A DNA stretch of 64,000 bases, from assembly GCF_001053185.1 (NCBI RefSeq), contig NZ_CSTD01000001.1, positions 1,048,333 to 1,112,332 of the forward strand. The letters run 5' to 3'. Of this stretch, positions 9,167 to 17,384 are shown piece after piece (position 1 is the stretch's first letter; each line of letters opens with the position of its first letter). Source of the DNA: Mycobacterium bohemicum DSM 44277 (GTDB taxonomy: Bacteria; Actinomycetota; Actinomycetes; Mycobacteriales; Mycobacteriaceae). The translations under genes and the position numbers were made by a program. The notes beneath the pieces are model-generated. The model searched no databases and had not been told where the DNA came from. It worked only from the letters and a program-made list of their open reading frames with translations.

Positions 9167-10501
9167 TCACACAGAAAGGTTTGACATGACCGGGTCACGA
9201 CTCTTGAATTGCGCGATTTGACCGGGCACCAAATGGCTCGGATCGGCAGGTGCGGTCACCGGTGTTCCCGGGGGCGGCAACTCCACGTGGGCCTGCTTCC
9301 ACCCATCGCTGACCGTCGCCCCGTTGAGCACCGCCCGCACCGCGGCGGCGTGTTGGGCCGTCGTCGCCGTCACCGCAGAACCATCGGGCATCTGTACCAC
9401 CCGGCTCGGGTCACCGCCCGCGCTGGCCGGCGCAGCAGCCGGCGGGGCCGGCGGTGTGCTCGGCTGCGGTTGAGTCGTACCCGCAGGCTGCGTCGGCGCG
9501 TTCTTATCGCCGGTGCCGTCCTTGCCGGCTGACGCGGCGCCGTTCTTGCCGCCATCGCCGTCACCCTTGCCGTGCGACCCGTCTTCGAAATCGTCGGACT
9601 TGCCGTGGTCGTGACCGTCGCTGTCTTTAAATCCGTCCCCCCCGCCCTGGCCGGCAAAACCACTCGCCAGCGGGCCCATCGCGCCCAGCGCGTCCATCGG
9701 CAAGGATCCTGCAGCGCCGCCCAGCGCGCCAGGAATCGACCCCAGCCCCGCCATCGCCGGGCCCAACATCGACAGCGGATCGCCCAGGCCCGCCCCGCCA
9801 AGCCCGCTCAGCCCAGCCAGCGGATCAGTCAGCCCGCCCGGACCGGCACCTGTAGCGGTTCCGCCCGCCCCGCCGTCACCACCGCCACTGCCGCCGCCAT
9901 CACCGCTGGTGTCAGCACCGCCCCCATCACCACCCCCGGCGATGCCTGCGTTGCCCTGGTCCTTCGAATGGCCTCCGCCGGCGCTGTCGCGGTACTCATC
10001 ACCGAGCGCGGAAAGCAGCTCAGCCTGCTTCTTACTGTCCACTTTGGAGCTGTCGAGCAGTTGTTGAATTTGGGCGAGCTGACCGTCCAAGAACTCATTA
10101 AACAGCGCCATCGCATGCGGGTCATTGGCCATTTGCGGGTGAGACGTCAGCGCGCGCCGCGCCGTCTCGATGCTGCTGATGATGGCGCCGATTTTGGAGC
10201 GAGTGTCGTCGTTGGTGGCGAAAATTTGTTTGAGCAAGCCGGCCAGCTTGTCATCGGTCTGGGTGAGCGCGCCGCTGGCCTGCTGATAGGTAGTTCCGGC
10301 GTGATCGACGCCCTGCTGTAACCCGCTGGGGCCGTTCGGCACTGGCAGAGCGGGCCCCCACGGCGGCGCCCCGGCCGGCGGCGCTGGCAGCGCCTGCTGG
10401 GGCGGCCCATCAAACTCATCGCCACCCTCACCGTCGTCATCACCGCCGAAGATCCCCGTCAGGTCGTCGAACAGGTCATCCAAGACGTCGAATAAGCCCA
10501 T
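9167..10501 (-). CDS. DUF4226-like glycine/proline-rich protein
   Basis: 444 residues. The acidic start (MGLFDVLDDLFDDLTGIFGG) leads to a Pro-rich linker, then a helical segment at about 60-175 (KLAGLLKQIFATNDDTRSKI and LFNEFLDGQLAQIQQLLDSS) that resembles mycobacterial DUF4226 proteins. Residues 180-350 are Gly/Asp-rich low complexity with HDHGKSDD-like repeats. A small C-terminal region (VVQMPDGSAV, HLVPGQIAQFKSRDPVM) looks like the start of a beta domain that stops early, so the C-terminus may be truncated. No signal peptide; the helical N-terminal part suggests an ESX-type secreted or surface protein, but this is a guess. It is next to the DUF2637 gene on the same strand. Confidence 0.6.
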   Translation of the reverse strand: MGLFDVLDDLFDDLTGIFGGDDDGEGGDEFDGPPQQALPAPPAGAPPWGPALPVPNGPSGLQQGVDHAGTTYQQASGALTQTDDKLAGLLKQIFATNDDTRSKIGAIISSIETARRALTSHPQMANDPHAMALFNEFLDGQLAQIQQLLDSSKVDSKKQAELLSALGDEYRDSAGGGHSKDQGNAGIAGGGDGGGADTSGDGGGSGGGDGGAGGTATGAGPGGLTDPLAGLSGLGGAGLGDPLSMLGPAMAGLGSIPGALGGAAGSLPMDALGAMGPLASGFAGQGGGDGFKDSDGHDHGKSDDFEDGSHGKGDGDGGKNGAASAGKDGTGDKNAPTQPAGTTQPQPSTPPAPPAAAPASAGGDPSRVVQMPDGSAVTATTAQHAAAVRAVLNGATVSDGWKQAHVELPPPGTPVTAPADPSHLVPGQIAQFKSRDPVMSNLSV

Positions 10502-10618
10502 GGCGCGCCCGAATCCCCTCTACACGCAGGTCGCTGGGCAAAACGCTACCGCCGCCTGCTGGCGCTACGCGACGGTCGCGCCCAACCGATTTCGACCCAT
10601 GCTGCTCCGACGAAGTCC

Positions 10619-11524
10619 TCACCGCCCGCCAGGGACGGGCACACCCAGCACAATCGGCGCCGCGTCGCGGATTTTGCCCACATTATCGTGGTGCAACTCG
10701 ATCTCCGGCTGGGCACCGATGGCGCGAAGCGACATCGGCGGGCGGCATTCGTACAGATAACGCAAAGCGTGCGCGATCTTTGTCGTCGACACGTTCCGGC
10801 AATAACCATCCTCGTGCATCTGGGCCGCCGCCGCGCGCCATTTGTCCATCCTGTCCACCGCCAGTTCGAGCGCACGGTCGCACAACTGCGAGGTGGCGTC
10901 GGGCGGCGGCGTGGGATTGAACCGCCACAAGATGGCGGCGATATGGGTCGTCGCGAGTAAGGCCCCGGGTGGAACACAGGCAAGCCCCGCCGACCCCCAC
11001 CTCATCCATAACACCATGTGCCCGGTGGACAGCCACGCATGCAAAGCATTACCGCCAACGCTCACCAAAGCCGCGGAGCTAAGGACACCCCGCAGGAAAA
11101 CCCGGTTCCAGAACTGATCCCGATACGGCGCCAGTGACACAATTCCCAGCGTCGCCAGGACGATCGTCCCGTCGATAATCAACGGCCATAGCCACGACGG
11201 CCAGCCGGGCCACGCCGCCATCGCCGCCAACTCACGCAAGGACGTAAACGACAGCACAAAGCTGACCGTCGCGATCCCGATCGTCAACCCCCCAGCAGCA
11301 CGGCGACTTCTGCGAACAAGGTGTAACGTGCGGATCTCGTCGTCGGTCTGATCTGCTTCCCTCGCAAGCCGCGGCTTAATCGCCGGCCGCCCGCGACGAC
11401 GCGAGTTGGCCTGCATACGGCCGCTGGGCCCGGCCGCCGGTGCCAGGTCGTCCATCGGCTGAGGCTCAACGCCGGTTTGTGCTGCTACCGCGGCACCGTT
11501 TCGACGGGTGTCAAGCGTGGTCAC
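10619..11524 (-). CDS. DUF2637 membrane protein (SpdB-like)
   Basis: 301 residues. A basic N-terminal 70 residues precedes four hydrophobic segments (GLTIGIATVSFVLSF; WPSWLWPLIIDGTIVLAT; VLSSAALVSVGGNALHAWL; GLACVPPGALLATTHIAAIL). This pattern, with the P-x-x-DG...NALHAW words, is DUF2637, known from actinobacterial integrative elements and plasmids where SpdB-type proteins aid spread between cells. A soluble C-terminal region of about 90 residues follows, possibly DNA-binding. It lies upstream of the DUF4226-like gene and could be co-transcribed with it. Confidence 0.75.
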   Translation of the reverse strand: MTTLDTRRNGAAVAAQTGVEPQPMDDLAPAAGPSGRMQANSRRRGRPAIKPRLAREADQTDDEIRTLHLVRRSRRAAGGLTIGIATVSFVLSFTSLRELAAMAAWPGWPSWLWPLIIDGTIVLATLGIVSLAPYRDQFWNRVFLRGVLSSAALVSVGGNALHAWLSTGHMVLWMRWGSAGLACVPPGALLATTHIAAILWRFNPTPPPDATSQLCDRALELAVDRMDKWRAAAAQMHEDGYCRNVSTTKIAHALRYLYECRPPMSLRAIGAQPEIELHHDNVGKIRDAAPIVLGVPVPGGR

Positions 11525-11689
11525 TGCGAGATTTCCTTCGCATAAGACGGACGGGCGGAACGGGCGATCACCGTGGGAGAGGCCAGAAAAGCGGCGTTGA
11601 GTCTTCCGTTCAGGCCTGCAGTGGTTGGGCTTACAGCTGAAACATACAGCCGGCGGCGGCGTTACGCGTCGCTCGGCGGCTGCGGATTT

Positions 11690-11908
11690 TCAATCCGACT
11701 CGCAATACCTTGTGACACCGTGCCGCTGGGCGGCTTCGACCTGGGCCGGCAACACCCATCGCCGCAGCGATTCCGCACCGACGCCGACCTTCGGGCCGAT
11801 CGACTGGCAGGCGGCATACACCGACCGATACTCCTGAAGGTGATCCAGCACCACCTTCACCGCGCGCTCACGCTGCTCGACCGGGTAACGCTTGGCCATA
11901 GTCGCCAT
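11690..11908 (-). pseudogene. IS3-family transposase OrfA, N-terminal fragment
   Basis: 72 residues starting MAKRYPVEQRERAVKVVLDH and containing SVYAACQSIGPKVGVGAESL, RRWVLPAQVEAAQR, the helix-turn-helix start of IS3-group OrfA. The similarity ends after about residue 63 and neither the rest of OrfA nor OrfB is present. It is a leftover of an older insertion within the island. Confidence 0.75.
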
Positions 11909-12479
11909 CCTTCACACACAAGGAAGCGGCACCAAACCCGGGACGGTTCTCTCACCGCCTTCTGACCTTGACGACTCCGGCCACGGCCACGCGACGGCAC
12001 AGACGCGTCAGTTTGGGGCGCGATCGGCCTCGCGTGGCGGATTTCTCACGAGGTACCGATCGACCGGGAAACATCGAGAATTACTGGTGCACAACGACTA
12101 CATCCGCACTGCGCATCGATGCACTCAACGACTTTTCTCTAGCGGGGAGTAGGCCATCGTCGGGTTATGTCGGCGCTCGTGCTCCGACATGATTGCCGCC
12201 CTGGTGGCGATGAGCTGCTCCCTCCTTCTCCGCGACCAGTGACACAGTCGATAACCGCCGAGCCGCTCTGTCTTTCACGATGTTTCACTGCGCTCCGATC
12301 AATAGCGGTAAACGGAAACGCGACGACGCAAAACCCGCCAGAGATTTCTCAGACTGGCTGTCGCGCAGCGCAATAACACCTCTTAGCGTTCTAGATATGA
12401 AACGACCCATCACGAGTGAGTGCAGGGACGAACCCGCCGAAACTCTCCGCAACGCGCGATCCTCAGCCCAGGCATAAAG
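11909..12479. other. Intergenic stretch between IS3 fragment and HTH gene
   Basis: About 570 bp without a recognisable gene. It should contain the promoter of the rightward HTH-xis-int set. Short plus-strand frames exist but none has family features or a ribosome site. Confidence 0.35.
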
Positions 12480-13361
12480 ATGAGCTGGGGTGCGCTCAAC
12501 TGGGCGACGGACTTAGACGTCAGATCCTCGGCGGCGAAGTTCATCCTCATACTCCTAGCGAATAAGGCGGATGAGAATTTCTCGTGCTATCCCTCGATCC
12601 GTACTCTGATGGCTGAGTCCAATGCCGGGAGAAGCACGGTCCTGCGCGCACTCAGAGACCTGGAAACGCGTTGGCTTCATCAGTCGCCATCCACAGTTCC
12701 ACGACTCCGGGGCGCAACGCTCGACTCGCTACTACCTGAATCACCCCTTGGCACCACATCTTTCGCACCGTCCCGATCCGGGACCCCCCCGTCCCGATCT
12801 GGGACCCCCCGTCCCGATCCGGGACCCCCGGAGGGTCCCGCTGCGAAACGCCCCCCATCCCACTGCGGGACGGGGACCGTGTCAGAGTGGGACCCTCCGG
12901 GGGTCCCACAGCGGGACCCCTTGAATCCATCAATTGAATCCCCATCCGAACCAAGCGATGCCGCGGCGCGCATCTTGGAGGCAGTCACCGAAGCGTGGAC
13001 GCTGGGCACCCGCGAGGCTCGTAGTCTCCAAGCGGCCGTCGAGTCCGCCTTGGCGCACGGATGGCCGGCGGCAGAACTCACCGACCACCTGATCCAAAAC
13101 CCCAACCCGGTGCGTGATCCGGTGCGGGTGCTCGCCCGGCGCCTGAACGATCTCCCGCAGCTACACGACCTACATCCCCAACCGTGCCGTGGTGTGGTGA
13201 ATGCGAAGACACGCACTCTCGCACCATCACCGTCACTGCGCCCGACGGAACCGAAGCTGCGCAGTTTTGCCCGCGGTGCAGCCCACAGCTGCACAGGGCA
13301 CATCCATCCAGAGAAAAATCCTTCAACATACCGAACAGTGGTGAATTATCTTGGAAAATAA
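12480..13361 (+). pseudogene. Helix-turn-helix (replication-type) protein, frameshifted
   Basis: Begins MSWGALNWATDLDVRSSAAK, a winged-helix start seen in HTH proteins next to xis and int in mycobacterial elements; the HTH is around SNAGRSTVLRALRDLE. At about 12665 the conserved continuation VGFISRHPQFHDSGAQRSTR YYLNHP lies in the +1 frame. After a run of repeated GGGACCCCC words (about 12775-12840) the sense returns to the first frame (PLNPSIESP, RILEAVTEAW). At about 13180 the conserved zinc motif CGECEDTHSR...FCPRCSPQLH lies in the third frame. So two or three indels, at least one pair around C/G runs, disrupt it. An uninterrupted 293-residue reading exists but abandons these conserved parts. 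Confidence 0.6.
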
Positions 13362-13512
13362 CGTGTTCAGTGAACTCCCCCTTCTGCTTGCGGTACCTCG
13401 CGCAGCTCAGCTGTTGGGAATCAGCCGTGCCGCGGCGTATCGCCCGGTGGCCTCCGGCGAGCTGCCAGTTCGTCGGCTCGGCGGACACGACTCTTCGGAG
13501 GGTGGTGAATGA
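13351..13512 (+). CDS. Excisionase-like protein, first of a tandem pair (truncated)
   Basis: 53 residues from a TTG start: LENNVFSELPLLLAVPRAAQ, LLGISRAAAYRPVASGELPV, RRLGGHDSSEGGE, stop. It is a close copy of the next gene over the AlpA/MerR-type helix-turn-helix, but the last third is replaced by HDSSEGGE and the second HTH helix has Pro instead of Leu (YRPVA for YRLAA). Its stop overlaps the next start by ATGA. It is probably a decayed duplicate. Confidence 0.6.
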   Translation: MENNVFSELPLLLAVPRAAQLLGISRAAAYRPVASGELPVRRLGGHDSSEGGE

Positions 13513-13694
13513 AAATGGAAGACAACATGTTCAACGATCTGCCCCTTCTGCTCGCGGTGCCCCGAGCCGCGCAGCTGCTGGGAATCAGCCGGGCCGCGGC
13601 CTACCGTCTGGCGGCCTCCGGAGACCTGCCGGTCCGCCGGCTCGGCGGTCGCGTCTACGTGGTGACCGCCGGCCTTCGTGAGCTAGCCTCGTGA
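13509..13694 (+). CDS. Excisionase-like helix-turn-helix protein
   Basis: 61 residues, an AlpA/Xis-type small DNA-binding protein: an N-terminal LPLLLAVPRAAQLLGIS, recognition helix RAAAYRLAASGDLPVRRLGG and a short wing RVYVVTAGLRELAS. Such proteins steer the integrase toward excision. It lies 75 bp before the integrase in the same direction, the usual order. Starts are possible at ATG 13509 or ATG 13515. Confidence 0.8.
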   Translation: MKMEDNMFNDLPLLLAVPRAAQLLGISRAAAYRLAASGDLPVRRLGGRVYVVTAGLRELAS

Positions 13695-13769
13695 AAGGCT
13701 CGGTGTACCAGCGGGGTCCCAGGTGGTTGCCACGTGGCTGGAGCACCGCGACCGAGGAGACCGACCAAC

Positions 13770-15161
13770 ATGAGCACTGACACACAGTTTTCCAAGTCCG
13801 AACAGGCCAACCGCACCCGTCGCGCTGAGCCGATAACCCAGCACATCGCCAAGAACGGCACCGTGTCCTACTGGTTCCAGGCCGACGTGGGCACCAAGCC
13901 CGACGGCAGCCGGGACCGCCGACGATTCACCTACCGCACCAAGGCGGAGGCGCGCCGCGAGTATCGGCGCATCACCAGCGAGGTGGCTGCGGGCACCTAC
14001 ACCCGGCGGACGGCCATCACCGTTGACGACGCCTGCGACCAATGGTTAGACGGACGGCGCGGCATTCGGCGCGTGACACTGGAGGGCTACCGAAACGACC
14101 TCAAACCGGTACGCCGCTACCTCGGCGGTAAGAAACTCCAGCAGATCGTCAAGGCCGACGGTGACGCCCTCGTTGAATTGATGCTGACCGAAGGCCGCAG
14201 GTCACCGAAGCACTACCAGCCCGGCAGCCTGTCCAGCCGCGTCGCCGAACTGATCGGGCAACGCCCCGAGGGCATCTCGGCGTCGGCGCTGGCCGCCGCG
14301 TTCCCTGGTGAGGACGTACACACTTGCCTATCCGGCCTGGTGCGCGCCGCGCGAGTCACGCGGCCACGCCGGGCGGTGTACATCCTGGCCGACCCCGCCG
14401 AGGTGGACACGGCCGCTCGCGGCGTCAAGCCGGTCACGGTGCGCTCCACCCTCACCACCTTCGGCATGGTCGTGCAGTCGTTCGTAGATCAGGGCATGTT
14501 GCCTCGCAACGTTATTGCGCTTGTCGAGCGACCAGCCGACGCGACGACCGACGAGGAAGCCGCCCACCCGGCGAAGTCGTGGACGGTGGACGAGGTGGAG
14601 GCGTTCCGCGAGTCGGTGCGCGATGAACGCCTGTTCGCGTGCTGGTTGCTGAGCTGTTACGGGTTGCGCCGCAGCGAGGTGCTGGGCCTGCGTTGGTCTC
14701 AGCTCGATGATCATGCGCTGCGGGTGCGGCGAGGCCGGGTCGCCGTCGGCAGCGAGACCGAGGAAGGGCTACCGAAGTCCCGGCGCAGCCGTCGCGACCT
14801 CCCACCGCCGCCTGAGCTGGCTGAGGCGCTGCGCACACTGAAGATGTGCCAGAAGGCCGAGGCGCTGGCGCTTGGCGTCGCGTGGTCGGATGACCGGCTG
14901 ATAGCGGTGCACGAGGACTCGACACCGGTACGGCACGATTGGTACTCCGACGAGTTCCAGCGGTTGCGCGAACGGGCCGGACTGCGCCGTATCCATCTCA
15001 AGGGGCTACGGAACACCAGTGTGAGCCTCATGCTCACGTCGGGCATCCCGGTGCACATCGTGGCGGCCTGGCACGGCCACGACCCGGCGGTGTCGCTGAG
15101 GATCTATAGCGACGCACAGCCCGACGACTTACGCGCCGCCGCCGCGTCGCTGTTCGGCTGA
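13770..15161 (+). CDS. int: Tyrosine site-specific recombinase (island integrase)
   Basis: About 463 residues from ATG 13770, which follows GAGGAG at 7-bp spacing. The N-terminal arm-binding region (GTVSYWFQADVGTKPDGSRD, RRRFTYRTKAEARREYRRI) leads to a core-binding domain. The catalytic domain starts with SCYGLRRSEVLGLRW (Arg I), followed by HLKGLRNTSVSLM (H-x-x-x-x-R; His here is two residues further from Arg than in HxxR), WHGHDP and the nucleophile Tyr in LRIYSDA. Between about residues 145 and 225 there is an extra segment (RVAELIGQRPEGISASALAA, FPGEDVHTCLSGLVRAARVT, RPRRAVYILAD) that reads like a winged helix. It should act at tRNA-Pro, whose 3' half flanks the island. Confidence 0.9.
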   Translation: MSTDTQFSKSEQANRTRRAEPITQHIAKNGTVSYWFQADVGTKPDGSRDRRRFTYRTKAEARREYRRITSEVAAGTYTRRTAITVDDACDQWLDGRRGIRRVTLEGYRNDLKPVRRYLGGKKLQQIVKADGDALVELMLTEGRRSPKHYQPGSLSSRVAELIGQRPEGISASALAAAFPGEDVHTCLSGLVRAARVTRPRRAVYILADPAEVDTAARGVKPVTVRSTLTTFGMVVQSFVDQGMLPRNVIALVERPADATTDEEAAHPAKSWTVDEVEAFRESVRDERLFACWLLSCYGLRRSEVLGLRWSQLDDHALRVRRGRVAVGSETEEGLPKSRRSRRDLPPPPELAEALRTLKMCQKAEALALGVAWSDDRLIAVHEDSTPVRHDWYSDEFQRLRERAGLRRIHLKGLRNTSVSLMLTSGIPVHIVAAWHGHDPAVSLRIYSDAQPDDLRAAAASLFG

Positions 15162-15762
15162 CCCGGAAAGCACGCTGTCCGACGTCTCTATCGTCACAGC
15201 CGTTCAATGTGATCTATGGCGTTGCGCGGCGTTTCGTTCACAAATCCGTTCACAACACAGCAGGAGCAACTACGTCCGCCTCGCGAGGGAAACTGGTAAC
15301 TGCCACGAGGCCTAACCTCTCAGGTCGGTACACTCCACACTCCGAGCTGACGATTGATGCGTTCCCAGTCAAGACCCGTCCCCTCGCTCGAACTGGTCGT
15401 CCACAAAGCATCCCGTATTACGACACCTACCGGTAAACCGCCGATATCGACGAAAAAGGTCTCCGTTTGCATCTGATGAATCAGGTCGGCCCTCGTCTAT
15501 ACGCCACGGACCAGTGGGTACGTTCGGCCAGTATTGCCTGTCGCAGTGTAAGTTTCGATCAATCGCATCTGGCGTGACACAGGGCCGGCCCGGCGCCGCG
15601 GCCGCCAGCTGCGCATGACGGCATGCGAGCTCATCGATCGCGCGGGCCAGGCTGAGCTGAGATGTGCGGCCACGGCTACCCCGTCTTTTCGGCGAATCGG
15701 CGCCGGCCGAGGATGTTGAGGCGCATGCTGTAGGTGAAGACCGATCCGGCCCGAGGAGTGTG
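15162..15762. other. Stretch after the integrase, no gene recognised
   Basis: About 600 bp. A minus-strand frame (15369-15872) includes AIDELACRHAQLAAAAPGR but overlaps the 5' end of the KA-rich gene and has no family features. No terminator or repeat stands out. Confidence 0.3.
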
Positions 15763-16120
15763 ATGGCTAGACAGCGTCTCATCGACAACGTGAAAGAGGC
15801 GCTCGGCAACGTCGCGAGCCAGACGCGCGCGGTATAGCGGGCGCGCCGCGAAAGCCGTTGGCTGGCAAGCACCTAAGAAGGGTGGCGCAACGAAGGCTGC
15901 GGCCGGCAACCGATCCGCCGCCAAGCGGACTTCCATCAAGCGGGCCGTCGCCAAGAAGGCCCCGGCGCAGAAGGCAACAGCCGCCACGCCCGGCGCCCGG
16001 AAAACCGCCGCAAAGAAGACCACGGCCAAAACGCCCAGCCGGGCGAAAACCCCGGCCCAGAAGACCGCGGCCAAGGCTGTCGCGAAGAAGGCTCCTGCTA
16101 AGAAACCCAATCAGAAGTAA
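15763..16120 (+). pseudogene. KA-rich histone-like protein, frameshifted
   Basis: ATG at 15763 follows CGAGGAGTGTG and gives MARQRLIDNVKEALGNVASQ TRAV before a stop at 15837. A one-base shift within GCGCGCGGTAT (about 15824-15832) would continue as YSGRAAKAVGWQAPKKGGAT and then a lysine/alanine-rich tail (KRAVAKKAPAQKATAA, AVAKKAPAKKPNQK) to TAA at 16118-16120. The joined protein of about 119 residues would be a basic, H1-like DNA-binding tail protein such as mycobacteria often carry. The single indel sits in a GC repeat, so it needs confirmation. Confidence 0.5.
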
Positions 16121-16268
16121 TGAAAGCCACCCCCAGATCGCGTGATCGGGTGATCAGCCGCCCATAAGGCCAGGCGGCAGTTCTGGCGGTGTAGGCGCTG
16201 CTCATCACTGTCGCCTGCCTTACCGGTAACCCGTCGTGAGCTGATTCGCCGCGCTCCAGATCGCTGGA

Positions 16269-16621
16269 TCAGCAGGTGACGTGAAGGACCGCGCAGACCT
16301 CTCGTCGCTTGAGGCCCGTGATCAGCCGGCAGGCTTGTTCCGTCGGGACAGCGACAAGCTCGACGTTTCGGTGCGCAGCCTCCGCCGCCACCTCGGGCAT
16401 GATCGGCAACGAGCCGTGGGCCCCGGTGCCGATGATCAACCCGGGTCCGCCCCCGGGAGCTCCTCGTCGGCCGAGAGCGGAGTGTGTCCGAACTTGTCGC
16501 GGTATGGCTTCGAGGGCTTCTTGCTCCGTTTGCGCACAGTACCTCGGTCGATGACGACGTCGTGCTCGTACGCTTGTCCCTCGACCTCGATCGACCCGAA
16601 CCCACGGAGTCGCACATCCAT
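16269..16621 (-). pseudogene. Mth938-like (DUF498) domain protein, frameshifted
   Basis: From ATG 16621, behind GGAAGGGAG, the frame gives MDVRLRGFGSIEVEGQAYEH, RKRSKKPSKPYRDKFGHTPL, SADEELPG and then a premature stop. The next frame continues LIIGTGAHGSLPIMPEVAAE and VPTEQACRLITGLKRREVCA VLHVTC. These are the two halves of a Mth938-like fold of about 117 residues. The break lies in CCCGGGGGCGGACCCGGG near 16440. Members of this family have no settled function in bacteria. Confidence 0.6.
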
Positions 16622-17247
16622 CACAACTCCCTTCCGCGCGGAAATTCAACACTTCGGAAACTACGCCCATTGCCAGTGCGCAGGAAGCCGTTGCGCCCGA
16701 TGGTGCCGACCATGACGATGACCTCGCAAGCTGCTCCCTCGTCCCATGACGGGACGAATACGGCGGAATATGGCGGGGTTACCGGTACTGCCTTGCGCAG
16801 CTCGACGTGCGTCCTCTTGCCGAGCAAGTTACGTAATAGGGCTTCGGTCTTGGGGGCCGTGGCCGATTTCGGCCGTCCATAATCTGCCGCCGCATACCGT
16901 CAACGACTACGGTCTGGTCACGATGTTGGTTCGACGTGAGGCCACCAGCGTAGACCTGCGTGGCGTCCCGAACCAGGGAGCGACATCAGAGCCGCGTTTC
17001 TCATCGAGATCGGTGGCGGACCGATTACTCGACCTCAGACCGGGACAGCTGAAGCATCACGAGGGGCGCCCGCTAGTAGGGAAGCAACCCAGCGATCACA
17101 GGCTGACAGTGCGTCGAATGCGCGCCGCCCGGGAGCACCCACGTCCGCTGCCCGACGCCTGGCAAGTTCTTGGCAAGCTCGGGGCGATTCGGCGACGTGA
17201 CCAAAACACTCGAAACCCGCTCCGGTACTGGTCAGAGCGGGTTTTCG
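16622..17247. other. Island right arm, no intact gene
   Basis: About 625 bp before the right att site. A minus-strand frame of 68 residues (16621-16827; HVELRKAVPVTPPYSAVF, EVIVMVGTIGRNG) could be a remnant but matches nothing I recognise. It contains the second copy of the 16-bp repeat at 17160-17175. Confidence 0.35.
17160..17175 (+). repeat. 16-bp direct repeat, candidate integrase arm site (right)
   Basis: TGGCAAGTTCTTGGCA, identical to 6667-6682, 72 bp inside the right att core. Confidence 0.4.
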
Positions 17248-17293
17248 TGTGTCGGGCTGACAGGATTTGAACCTGCGACCACTTGACCCCCAG
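17248..17293. repeat. Right attachment site (attR) within tRNA-Pro
   Basis: 46-bp core shared with the left end (4284-4326 plus 6557-6559). It covers the tRNA 3' half up to the anticodon loop. Bases left of 17248 belong to the island; bases right of 17293 are host chromosome. Confidence 0.9.
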
Positions 17294-17325
17294 TCAAGTG
17301 CGCTACCAAACTGCGCCACAGCCCG
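17252..17325 (-). tRNA. tRNA-Pro (anticodon GGG)
   Basis: Complete cloverleaf on the minus strand: acceptor CGGGCTG/CAGCCCG, D arm GCGC-AGTTTGGTA-GCGC, anticodon arm CTTGA-CTGGGGG-TCAAG, T arm GCAGG-TTCAAAT-CCTGT. No encoded CCA. Its 3' half is the integration target of the island and is supplied by the island after insertion. Confidence 0.95.
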
Positions 17326-17328
17326 GAT

Positions 17329-17348
17329 GCCGCCGAGTCACCGGCGGC
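17329..17348 (-). terminator. Hairpin after the IclR operon
   Basis: GCCGCCG (17329-17335) and CGGCGGC (17342-17348) form a 7-bp GC stem with a 6-base loop, 37 bp past the stop of the IclR gene and just before the tRNA-Pro gene on the same strand. There is no U tract, as is common in mycobacteria. Confidence 0.5.
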
Positions 17349-17384
17349 AGGTCGACAGCCTACCGCAGCCCAGCCGCCACCTCG

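Larger units (their letters stand above)
4284..17293. mobile_element. Integrative island at tRNA-Pro(GGG)
   Basis: Bounded by direct copies of the tRNA-Pro 3' half (4284-4326 with 6557-6559 on the left, 17248-17293 on the right). It carries a tyrosine integrase, two excisionase-like genes, an HTH gene of the kind found in mycobacterial integrated elements, and a DUF2637 membrane protein. The right copy belongs to the complete tRNA gene; the left copy is a displaced fragment. About 10.8 kb remains when the later IS21 insertion is subtracted. No FtsK/TraB translocase, relaxase, capsid, portal or terminase gene is visible, and at least five genes inside are fragments or frameshifted, so the island is probably not self-mobile now. 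Confidence 0.85.

Noticed and set aside
15676..16110. Minus-strand hydrophobic frame opposite the KA-rich gene
   Set aside because: It is the complement of Lys/Ala codons, which reads as Leu/Phe/Ala-rich sequence; no ribosome site.
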